Part shown: positions 6,305-12,487 of the stretch, in pieces
Position numbering within the stretch: the first letter of the stretch is position 1
How the letters are laid out: each line of letters begins with the position of its first letter
Origin: UBA3263 sp964549975
GTDB taxonomy: Bacteria > Bacteroidota > Bacteroidia > Bacteroidales > Muribaculaceae
Reading direction: 5' to 3'
NCBI GenBank assembly: GCA_964549975.1
Contig: CAZJWM010000044.1
Coordinates: forward strand, 1-16,524
Length of the DNA: 16,524 bases
Position numbers and translations under genes: made by a program
The notes under the pieces: generated by a model
What the model was told of the DNA's origin: nothing
What the model saw: the letters and a program-made list of their open reading frames with translations, nothing else
Databases searched by the model: none

Positions 6305-6658
6305 GATGCGTAAGTGCGACGATGCATCGGAGATGCTGCGAACAAGGTGCAGGGCTGGAGCGCGGCGGAGGCGCGCCGTGTGTCAGGTCGGAGACCTGTT
6401 CGGTCTGAACACGGGTCGCGGCCCTGCCGCGGCCCGTGTGGCTGTGCGTCACAGCTGCGGCTCGGGGAGCCGCAGTGTCTTGGGCGACTCTTGCATTTAC
6501 CGAGTCCGGTATATGCTTGTATGGCACCACAATGTGTACCTTCGGCACACATGTATTCTCATCTTCCCACCGTGCACACGGTCGCCGTTGGCTCCCTCTG
6601 TGCACGGTTAACACTGAATATGCGCCTCCCGGCGCATCAGCGGCCGCCGGAAAAACGG
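6276..6658. other. Non-coding multi-hairpin element bounded by a 20-bp direct repeat
   Basis: AGCGGCCGCCGGAAAAACGG occurs at 6276-6295 and again at 6639-6658. An 11-bp inverted repeat, CCGCTGATGCG (6300-6310) and CGCATCAGCGG (6633-6643), closes the interior. Between them are many hairpins. Perfect ones are GCATC-GGA-GATGC (6324-6336), CAGGTC-GGA-GACCTG (6384-6398), GCTGTG-CGT-CACAGC (6441-6455), TGCGGCTC-GGG-GAGCCGCA (6456-6474), GACTC/GAGTC (6486-6506), CCGTGCACA/TGTGCACGG (6570-6607) and TGCGCC-TCCC-GGCGCA (6621-6636). A 13-bp stem at 6409-6439 has one G-T wobble. A hairpin at 6532-6552 has a C(TTCG)G loop but an interrupted stem. Open frames here have no recognisable protein character. It is either a large structured RNA, probably leftward, or a palindromic mobile element. 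It does not show rnpB, tmRNA or 6S hallmarks that I can recognise. Confidence 0.6.
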
Positions 6659-6691
6659 AGCGAGAGCCGACCCGGAGGGGTCGGCTCTCGC
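6651..6691 (-). terminator. Terminator of the exbB-exbD-exbD-tonB operon
   Basis: A perfect 14-bp stem, GCGAGAGCCGACCC (6660-6673) and GGGTCGGCTCTCGC (6678-6691), with loop GGAG. On the minus strand it lies about 28 bp after the tonB stop and is followed four bases later by five T (6655-6651). Confidence 0.8.
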
Positions 6692-6719
6692 TATTGAAGG
6701 GAGCAATGTTTGTTTGCTA

Positions 6720-7568
6720 TTACTGGAGCTTGAAGTTTATGGGCAGGGTGTACCACACGCGCACGGCCTGGCCATTCATCTTACCGGGAATGAACTTGGG
6801 CAGAGACTTCACGACGCGCACGGCCTCCTTGTCGAGGTCGGGGTCTTTGCCGCGGGCCACTTTCACTTCGCCGATCGAACCATCTTTTTCAACCACGAAC
6901 TGCACGGTTACGCGGCCTTGGATGTTGTTTTGAGCGGCTTGTTCAGGGTAGCGGATGTGAGAGCTGAGCCACTTGTAGAGTTCGGCTTCGCCACCGGGGA
7001 ACTGGGGCATTTGCTCGACGGCGGTGAACACCTTTTCGGGCTCGTGCTTTTCTTCCACCACAACTTCTTGTTTGTGTTCGCGAACGACGGTTACGTCGTC
7101 GGTACCTTTGTCGAAGTCGGTCTTACCGAAAGCGGTTTCGGTGGTGGAGAGTTCTTCCTGAGTTTTGATTTCGTCTTCTTTGTTCACTTTATCGTCGTCC
7201 ACGATTGCGAGCTCGGTCACCTTGACGGTGTTGAGCACCTCTTCGGGGAGGACTTCTTCGGGCTTTTCTTCTTCAAATTTTTGCATTTCCTCTTCGGGCT
7301 CTTCTTCGGGCTCTTCGGTTTGGTCAACGAGGGCCGAGAGGTCTTGTTCGTTGCTGAGGGCCTTGTCGGCTTCTTCGGCCTTTTGGAAGGCGCTGACGCC
7401 GAGCGAGATGAGGAAGGCAAGAATGATGATCACCACAACGGAGAGCATGGCCAGATTGTGGCGCTTAGCGCTGGATGAGCGCAGGGTGTAGGCGCCAAAT
7501 TCCTGGTTGCGACCTTCGAAGATAAGGTCGACCCATTCGCGTGATGAAAGATCTACGTCTTTTGCCAT
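6720..7568 (-). CDS. tonB: Energy transducer TonB
   Basis: A 282-residue TonB-type protein that carries proton-motive energy from the ExbB/ExbD complex to outer-membrane TonB-dependent transporters. A cytoplasmic N-terminal region of about 39 residues (longer than in E. coli) is followed by one membrane segment at about 40-60. The periplasmic spacer (about 62-185) is strongly acidic, rich in Glu (EEPEEEPEEE, 86-95), rather than the Pro/Lys-rich spacer of enterobacteria. The C-terminal TonB domain (about 187-282) shows QMPQFPGGEAELYKWL, IRYPEQAAQNNIQGRVTVQF, KDGSIGEVKV and the closing LPINFKL, all typical of Bacteroidota. Last gene of the operon, 42 bp after an exbD, with a strong terminator behind it. 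Which transporters it serves cannot be told from here. Confidence 0.93.
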   Translation of the reverse strand: MAKDVDLSSREWVDLIFEGRNQEFGAYTLRSSSAKRHNLAMLSVVVIIILAFLISLGVSAFQKAEEADKALSNEQDLSALVDQTEEPEEEPEEEMQKFEEEKPEEVLPEEVLNTVKVTELAIVDDDKVNKEDEIKTQEELSTTETAFGKTDFDKGTDDVTVVREHKQEVVVEEKHEPEKVFTAVEQMPQFPGGEAELYKWLSSHIRYPEQAAQNNIQGRVTVQFVVEKDGSIGEVKVARGKDPDLDKEAVRVVKSLPKFIPGKMNGQAVRVWYTLPINFKLQ

Positions 7569-7610
7569 ATCTTTTGAAATAGGGTTTTAGTCAGTTAAAC
7601 GTTCATCACA

Positions 7611-8417
7611 TTAGAGTTGGCCGTTGGCTCGTTTGTAGGAGAAGATAAGCAGCGAGTCGATGGCGTTGGTGTTCTCGATTTGATAGCGGGCGATCTGGTT
7701 GATCTGCATCTCGTCGAGGGCATTGATCACGCTCTCGTAGCTGGCGTGGGGGCCTGCTTTGATGACCACCACGGGGCGGGTGAGAGTGGAGTCGTTGCGG
7801 ATTTCCTTAGCGCGGAGCTCGAAGATGGAGTCGTTGGCGGCTTTGTTGGCGCCAAGTTCTCCTGCTTTCCATTGGGCTTTGAGTTCGTCAACGCGAGCCA
7901 GCACGTCCTTGTTGTGGTCGTGGAGGATGGCGCGAATGCCATTGCGGAGCACTCCTTGGTCACCTTGGGTGTTGCCGCGGAAGCGCACTTCGTGGAATTT
8001 GCGGTTGATCACGTCGGCGGGGATGATGCCGTTGGCGGGGACGTTGATAACTTCGCCGGTGTGGAAAGCCAGGGGCTTACCTTCGTAGTAGTAGACGATG
8101 TGTTTGGGGTAGGTGTTGCCGGTGGTTTCATCCACTTCCATAACCACCTGACCCTTTTCATCGCGTTCGGTGTCAAGAATGAGAGTGATGGCTTCCGATT
8201 CTTTGGCCTTGTTCATTTGCTCTACGTTGTCGACTTTGTCGTTGGAGGGCAGAGCAATCTGCAGGGTTTGCGACTTGATCATCGTGGTGCAGAGCATGAA
8301 GAAGGTAATCAGAAGCATGTTCATATCCACCATGGGGGTGAAGTCCACGTGGATAGGCATCTTCTTTTGGGCGCCTTTTTTCTTACCGCCCTTGTCTGAT
8401 TGTTCTATCTGTGCCAT
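7611..8417 (-). CDS. exbD: ExbD-family biopolymer transport protein (second copy)
   Basis: A 268-residue ExbD/TolR-family protein, part of the inner-membrane proton-driven motor with ExbB. A cytoplasmic Lys-rich N-terminus is followed by a single membrane helix with HVDFTPMVDMNMLLITFFML (residues 23-42); Asp31 is the conserved membrane aspartate that carries protons. The periplasmic part is about 225 residues, far longer than the roughly 100 of E. coli ExbD, with an insert (about 70-205) before the usual C-terminal motif (RPVVVIKAGPHASYESVINALDEMQ). Long ExbD proteins of this kind occur in Bacteroidota. It starts five bases after the first exbD, so the two are likely made in a fixed ratio. 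The two copies differ too much to be a recent duplication. Confidence 0.92.
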   Translation of the reverse strand: MAQIEQSDKGGKKKGAQKKMPIHVDFTPMVDMNMLLITFFMLCTTMIKSQTLQIALPSNDKVDNVEQMNKAKESEAITLILDTERDEKGQVVMEVDETTGNTYPKHIVYYYEGKPLAFHTGEVINVPANGIIPADVINRKFHEVRFRGNTQGDQGVLRNGIRAILHDHNKDVLARVDELKAQWKAGELGANKAANDSIFELRAKEIRNDSTLTRPVVVIKAGPHASYESVINALDEMQINQIARYQIENTNAIDSLLIFSYKRANGQL

Positions 8418-8422
8418 AATGA

Positions 8423-9223
8423 TTAGTCGTTTTCGGATTTGAGAGCAGTGAGCAAGCTAAACTTGTTGAGCTTGAGGGTCTGCAGGTTGTCGAGCACGGT
8501 GCCAACGGTTTCGTAGGGGGTGTCCTTGTCGGCCTTCACGGCGATGCCTTCGCCGGTGCGCTTGATGGCAACGTAGAGGGCTTCGTTGGGTTCGGCGTAT
8601 GAGCCGTCGGCGAGCTGACGACCGTTGTTACGGTAGTCTTGGGCGACGCGCTGCAGGGCATCCATCCAGATTTGGAATTCGTTGTACTTCTCGGGGTCGC
8701 GGTTGCGGTCGATGGGTATACCCACCTTGGCGGGGTTGAACTCCTTCATCACCTTGTCTTGTTCGGTTTGGGGCATATCCAGGAAACCGGGGAGGTCACG
8801 CATGGGCACGCCAAACATACCGATTTTAGAGAAGGCTGCAACCTGAGCGACGGTGAAGTTGACCGGAGCACTTGGGTGACGTTCGTTGTAGAGCTTTGAG
8901 GCCTGAATCAGCAGGTCGCGGCGGATGTTTTCGCTTGAGTAAACGGAGTCGACGTCGCCGGTGATGCCGATAAAGACTTTACCTTCGGCCGAGCGGTCAA
9001 CTGTGCCGTCGCTTTTCTGCTCGGCGCCGCTAACCAGGATGGTGACCAGGTCGCTCAGGGGCACCTTGATTTCACTCACGGAGCTCGGAGTGATCACGGT
9101 GGTGGGCTCTTTGGCCAGGAAGGTTGAGGTCAACATGAAGAAAGTCAACAAAAGTACGGTCACGTCACTCATCGCGGTCATGTCGATGAGGGTGCTCTTC
9201 CTTTTAATTTTAGGCTTTCCCAT
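8423..9223 (-). CDS. exbD: ExbD-family biopolymer transport protein (first copy)
   Basis: A 266-residue ExbD/TolR-family protein. Lys-rich N-terminus, then one membrane helix with IDMTAMSDVTVLLLTFFMLT (13-32), in which Asp20 is the proton-carrying aspartate. The periplasmic domain contains an insert of more than 100 residues (including MRDLPGFLDMPQTEQDKV and IDRNRDPEKYNEFQIWMDAL) before the conserved C-terminal fold (EALYVAIKRTGEGIAVKADK, then VLDNLQTLKLNKFSLLTALK). It follows exbB by 50 bp and precedes the second exbD by five bases. Together with that copy it may form a mixed ExbD pair around the ExbB ring; whether both are needed at once is not visible in the sequence. Confidence 0.92.
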   Translation of the reverse strand: MGKPKIKRKSTLIDMTAMSDVTVLLLTFFMLTSTFLAKEPTTVITPSSVSEIKVPLSDLVTILVSGAEQKSDGTVDRSAEGKVFIGITGDVDSVYSSENIRRDLLIQASKLYNERHPSAPVNFTVAQVAAFSKIGMFGVPMRDLPGFLDMPQTEQDKVMKEFNPAKVGIPIDRNRDPEKYNEFQIWMDALQRVAQDYRNNGRQLADGSYAEPNEALYVAIKRTGEGIAVKADKDTPYETVGTVLDNLQTLKLNKFSLLTALKSEND

Positions 9224-9273
9224 ATTACTTAATGATTTTGTTGGGTTTTAACGTGTTAAGTAATAGCGGGAGA

Positions 9274-10140
9274 TTAGTGTGTAGCCTGGAATGTCTGCAC
9301 AATCGAGAAACCGATTTCGTCGATAGCGTAGGTGAGGTTGTCGATCTTGTTGGTGTAGAAGTTGTAGGAGATAACGGCACATGCACCGGTGGCGATACCG
9401 AAGGCGGTGTTCACAAGGGCCTCGGAGATACCGGTTGACAGAGCGGTTGAGTCAGGAGCACCTGAAGCAGACAGAGCCTGGAAGGACTTGATCATACCGA
9501 TAACGGTACCGAGCAGACCGACCAGAGTACCCAGTGTGGTGAGGGTGGCCACGATGGGGAGGTTTTGCTGCAGTGAGGGCATTTCCATTGCGGTGGCTTC
9601 TTCCACGGTCTTTTGGATGGTGAGAACTTTCTGCTCTTTGGTGAGCTCGGTGTTCTTGTCCATTTCAGCGTAGGCAATCAGGGCGTTGGAAACAACGGCT
9701 GCTACGGAACCTTTCTGCTTGGCGCAGAGAGCTTGTGCGCCGGCGATGTCACCCTTGGCGAGGCTGGCCTTCACGTTGGCAACGAACTTGGAGATGTTGC
9801 CGCTACCTTTGGCGCTGTGAAGTGCGATGGCACGTTCAACAGACAGCACGATGACGGTGAGGAACAGGGTTTGCAGCACGGGCACGATGATACCGCCCTT
9901 GAAGATGGTACCGATGAGGTCTGAGGGGTGGAATTCGCCTTCGAAGAACCACATCGACGTGGGAGCGTCGCCTTCGAATTCGAAGTGGCTGGGGTTACCG
10001 AAGAAGAACAAGAAGAGGCATACTGCAACGACGAAGCAGGTCAGAATCACCAGGAAGGCATTCTTGATACCTGTCACGTGTGACTGAACGGGAGCCTTGC
10101 CGGTGGGCTTAGCTGAGCTGTTTGAGGTGGAAGATTCCAT
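9274..10140 (-). CDS. exbB: ExbB / MotA-TolQ-ExbB proton channel protein
   Basis: A 288-residue inner-membrane protein that forms the ring around ExbD and converts proton flow into motion for TonB. Membrane segments: about 28-48 (FLVILTCFVVAVCLFLFFFG), about 84-105 (GGIIVPVLQTLFLTVIVLSV) and two in the C-terminal half. The family signature is clear at LPIVATLTTLGTLVGLLGTVIGMIKSFQAL and the following GISEALVNTAFGIATG. The Ser/Lys-rich N-terminal tail and the first membrane segment come before the usual three-helix core, as in other Bacteroidota copies. First gene of the exbB-exbD-exbD-tonB operon, with a good promoter about 105 bp upstream. Confidence 0.94.
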   Translation of the reverse strand: MESSTSNSSAKPTGKAPVQSHVTGIKNAFLVILTCFVVAVCLFLFFFGNPSHFEFEGDAPTSMWFFEGEFHPSDLIGTIFKGGIIVPVLQTLFLTVIVLSVERAIALHSAKGSGNISKFVANVKASLAKGDIAGAQALCAKQKGSVAAVVSNALIAYAEMDKNTELTKEQKVLTIQKTVEEATAMEMPSLQQNLPIVATLTTLGTLVGLLGTVIGMIKSFQALSASGAPDSTALSTGISEALVNTAFGIATGACAVISYNFYTNKIDNLTYAIDEIGFSIVQTFQATH

Positions 10141-10245
10141 GATTTTTGTTTTTAAGAAAAATGTAATTTTGAATTAAATAATGTTTGGTTTCGGTTGACA
10201 TTCCGGGGTTGCTTCCCACAGGGGTGGGCCTACGAAATATCCTCG

Positions 10246-10276
10246 CAAATTTATCAATCTTTTTTCGCTTTGCAAA
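10246..10276 (-). promoter_or_regulatory. exbB operon promoter, Bacteroidota type
   Basis: Minus strand: TTTG (10276-10273), a 19-bp spacer, then TAAATTTG (10253-10246), an excellent match. The leader to the exbB ATG at 10140 is about 100 nt and contains a small perfect hairpin, CCCAC (10215-10219) / GTGGG (10224-10228). No iron-box type operator is evident. Confidence 0.7.
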
Positions 10277-10368
10277 ATTATTTTCTTGAAAAACGCAATT
10301 TTCTGCTGTTTTAGTATGCAATTATAGATTTTTTAGGAGATTAAACGCCGTTTTTGCAAAAAATCACG

Positions 10369-10376
10369 TAACTTTG
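10369..10376 (+). promoter_or_regulatory. -7 element for the DUF59-lpxH transcript
   Basis: TAACTTTG at 10369-10376 fits TAnnTTTG; the ATG follows after nine bases, so the leader would be very short. No convincing TTTG lies at the expected -33 position. Confidence 0.5.
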
Positions 10377-10385
10377 CAAATTGCT

Positions 10386-10706
10386 ATGACCTCTGATAGA
10401 AAACTCGAAATCGAACAGCGCGCGGTGGAACTGCTGCGCACGGTGTTCGACCCTGAAATCCCCGTCGACATCTATTCGCTGGGGCTCATATATCGTATTG
10501 AAATCACCGACGCCGACGTGCTGCAAGTGGACATGACGCTCACGGCGCCCAATTGTCCGGCGGCCGACTTCTTGGTGGAGGATGCTCGCCTGAAGTTGCA
10601 GTCGATCCAAGACCTGAAGGGCGTGGAGGTCAACGTGGTCTTCGAGCCCGAATGGACCAAGGATATGATGAGCGAGGAGGCCAAGCTCGAATTGGGCTTC
10701 CTCTAA
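10386..10706 (+). CDS. SufT-like DUF59 (MIP18-family) iron-sulfur assembly protein
   Basis: A 106-residue cytoplasmic protein of the DUF59 / MIP18 family, whose members help assemble or deliver Fe-S clusters. Hallmarks: FDPEIPVDIYSLGLIYRIEI (about residues 21-40), MTLTAPNCPAADFLVEDAR (about 50-68, with the family cysteine in APNCP), and VNVVFEPEWTKDMMSEEAK near the end. Length is normal for the stand-alone form. The ATG at 10386 is chosen; a TTG four codons upstream would fall inside the -7 element. It is followed 16 bp later by the lpxH-like gene on the same strand. No suf genes are in the window, so the client proteins are unknown. Confidence 0.9.
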   Translation: MTSDRKLEIEQRAVELLRTVFDPEIPVDIYSLGLIYRIEITDADVLQVDMTLTAPNCPAADFLVEDARLKLQSIQDLKGVEVNVVFEPEWTKDMMSEEAKLELGFL

Positions 10707-10722
10707 ACTCCTTTTATTATAT

Positions 10723-11484
10723 ATGGACACCACGCAGCGCACCCTCACCTACTTCATCAGCGACCTCCACTTGGGAGCGTCGTATATCGCCGATCCGCGC
10801 GAACATGAGCTGAGGGTCACTCGCTGGCTGCGTCAAATCGCCCCCACGGCCCGACGGCTCTATCTCGTTGGCGACGTGTTGGACTATTGGTATGAATATC
10901 GCCACGTGGTGCCCCGTGGATATGTGCGCTTCTTCGGCGCGCTGGCCCAGTTGGCCGACTCCGGGGTGGAGATCACATGGATGATTGGCAACCACGACAT
11001 CTGGATTTTCGACTACCTGCCCACGGAGTTGGGCATCCGTGTGGTCGACGGCGTGCTGCAAGAGCAAATCGACGGCCACAGCTTCTTGATTAGCCACGGC
11101 GACGGGCTGGGGCGCATACCCCGAGGCATGCGCGTGATTCGCACTCTGTTTCGCTCGCGCCTGTGTCAGCGGCTGTTTGCCGCCGTTCATCCCCGTTGGA
11201 CCGTGGGCCTGGCTTATAGCTGGAGCGCCCACAATCGCCGCAGCCACGCCGCGGCGGCCGCTCCCGAGCATTGCACAGGGGCATTGCATCAATGGCTCGA
11301 CGAGCAGCCCGAAGCCTCGCGGCCCGAATTCTACGTCTTTGGCCACTATCATGCCCTGGAGCAATTTGCCGTGGGCCGCAGCTCCCAAGCCGTGATTCTC
11401 GGCGACTGGATTACGCGCAACAGCTACGCCACCTTCGACGGCACAGAGCTGACGCTCCACACCTATCAGCCCCCGGCAGATTAG
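10723..11484 (+). CDS. lpxH: UDP-2,3-diacylglucosamine pyrophosphatase, LpxH-like
   Basis: A 253-residue calcineurin-type metallophosphoesterase, most likely the lipid A pathway step that splits UDP-2,3-diacylglucosamine into lipid X and UMP at the inner membrane. The metal-binding motifs are complete and in order: DLHLG (14-18), GDVLDYW (50-56), GNHD (89-92), SHGDG (124-128) and GHYH (207-210). The Arg-rich central segment (RIPRGMRVIRTLFRSRLCQR) resembles the lipid-binding cap of LpxH proteins. The close relation of these motifs to LpxH supports the name, although a related UDP-sugar phosphatase cannot be excluded. Its TAG stop overlaps the TAA stop of the convergent regulator gene by two bases. 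Confidence 0.85.
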   Translation: MDTTQRTLTYFISDLHLGASYIADPREHELRVTRWLRQIAPTARRLYLVGDVLDYWYEYRHVVPRGYVRFFGALAQLADSGVEITWMIGNHDIWIFDYLPTELGIRVVDGVLQEQIDGHSFLISHGDGLGRIPRGMRVIRTLFRSRLCQRLFAAVHPRWTVGLAYSWSAHNRRSHAAAAAPEHCTGALHQWLDEQPEASRPEFYVFGHYHALEQFAVGRSSQAVILGDWITRNSYATFDGTELTLHTYQPPAD

Positions 11485-12425
11485 CTGATGCGGATTTCGT
11501 CGATGTTGACCAAGCCGTGGAGAATGGCGTAGATGGTCAAGCCCGACGGCGAGTGGATGCCAAGTTTTGCGCAGATGTTGCGCCGGTGGGTGGTGACCGT
11601 GTGGACCGACACACACATGCGGTCGGCAATCTCCTTATTGGACCATCCGTGGGCTATGGCGCCCACTATTTCGCGCTCGCGGGCCGTCAGGTCGGCCTCC
11701 ACGTTGCCTATGCCCTGCGTGGGTTGCTCCTCGTCGGCCGAGGGTACACTCGATTCAAGATGCTCCACGGCCGGCACAAACAGCGCGTCTTCCACTCGGC
11801 AGTGGTTGTCCAAGTCGTGTTCAAACGTGATGATGTCGAAGAGCACGGCGTTGAGCATATCCACTCTGGCGCCCTCCTCGGCCGAATAGTGAAACAGGAA
11901 AATCTCCTTCAACTCCTTGATTTTGGCATCCAGCGGATGGTGGGTTGAGCCGAAGTGGGTGATGCTATAGTTGGCCGAGGCGTTTCCGGCGAGCAGCGCG
12001 TCGACGTGGGTAAACACCTTCTCGTCCTCGTAGCGCATGTGAGCGCGCACGTCGTCGGTGTATTCATCGAAAAATTTCACCACAAACACCGAGATGTCGC
12101 CGGCGTTGCCCGTGGAAATGGCCTCGATGAGTTTGCGGCGAATCGACGGCAGCGAAAAGTCAAGAAAATAGGCGTGGGCGCGTCGCAGATAGCGCATCAG
12201 CGACGGCAACGACACCTTCAGATGCTCATACGGCTTGCGGCTAATCAGATTGGCCACCGCTAAAAATGTGTTAGTATCAACGCCGCAGTGGCGACATACG
12301 TCGCTAACCGTGGCGTCGCCAAATCCCAAGGCAATGCCGAATCGACTCAAAGTCATCAGCAATTGTTGGTTGTCCACCAACAAGTCACGCATCTTCGACG
12401 TGGCAAGGTATTGTTCAAGTTTCAT
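11481..12425 (-). CDS. Di-iron (YtfE/hemerythrin-type) domain fused to a LuxR-type DNA-binding domain
   Basis: A 314-residue predicted one-component regulator. Residues about 10-60 resemble the small N-terminal domain of RIC/ScdA proteins and carry a CxxC (Cys44, Cys47). Residues about 70-225 form a hemerythrin-like four-helix domain with probable iron ligands His84, His129-x3-Glu133, His162 or His163, and His208-x3-Glu212; order and spacing are very close to the di-iron ligands of E. coli YtfE (His84, His129, Glu133, His160, His204, Glu208 from memory). Residues about 246-306 are a LuxR/GerE helix-turn-helix (LTAREREIVGAIAHGWSNKE, then SVHTVTTHRRNICAKLGI). There is no receiver domain. The inference is direct sensing of oxygen, NO or redox state through the iron centre. 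The ATG at 12425 is chosen because upstream starts lie beyond the promoter. It is divergent from the Omp28-family gene, which is a natural first target. Confidence 0.85.
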   Translation of the reverse strand: MKLEQYLATSKMRDLLVDNQQLLMTLSRFGIALGFGDATVSDVCRHCGVDTNTFLAVANLISRKPYEHLKVSLPSLMRYLRRAHAYFLDFSLPSIRRKLIEAISTGNAGDISVFVVKFFDEYTDDVRAHMRYEDEKVFTHVDALLAGNASANYSITHFGSTHHPLDAKIKELKEIFLFHYSAEEGARVDMLNAVLFDIITFEHDLDNHCRVEDALFVPAVEHLESSVPSADEEQPTQGIGNVEADLTAREREIVGAIAHGWSNKEIADRMCVSVHTVTTHRRNICAKLGIHSPSGLTIYAILHGLVNIDEIRIS

Positions 12426-12428
12426 ATC

Positions 12429-12461
12429 CACAAAGTTACAAAAATTTTTCGTAACTTTGTG
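12429..12461. promoter_or_regulatory. Divergent promoter pair built on a perfect 11-bp inverted repeat
   Basis: CACAAAGTTAC (12429-12439) and GTAACTTTGTG (12451-12461) are exact reverse complements separated by the A/T-rich 11 bp at 12440-12450. Each arm contains a -7 element: TAACTTTG rightward at 12452-12459 (28 bases before the Omp28 ATG) and the same sequence leftward at 12438-12431 (five bases before the regulator ATG). Neither direction has a clear -33 TTTG, so an activator may be needed. The symmetry also suits a dimeric regulator such as the LuxR-type protein next door. Confidence 0.6.
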
Positions 12462-12487
12462 AACGAAATTTTCCACACTTGTATAAT

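Noticed and set aside
6276..6658. CRISPR array
   Set aside because: Only two copies of a 20-bp repeat 363 bp apart, with structured DNA between and no cas genes.
6276..6658. RNase P RNA, tmRNA or 6S RNA
   Set aside because: I could not find the conserved RNase P core, a tRNA-like tmRNA end, or the long single bubble of 6S RNA on either strand.
6198..6933. Overlapping frames on both strands in the hairpin region
   Set aside because: They result from high GC and few stops; translations are Arg/Cys-rich, with no starts near promoters and no shared pattern.
6714..7478. Long plus-strand frame opposite tonB
   Set aside because: It is antisense to a clear TonB gene and its Phe/Leu/Gly-rich translation simply mirrors the acidic Glu codons.
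7617..8399. Long plus-strand frame opposite the second exbD
   Set aside because: Shadow of a well-supported ExbD gene; the Val/Gly/His-rich translation has no motif.
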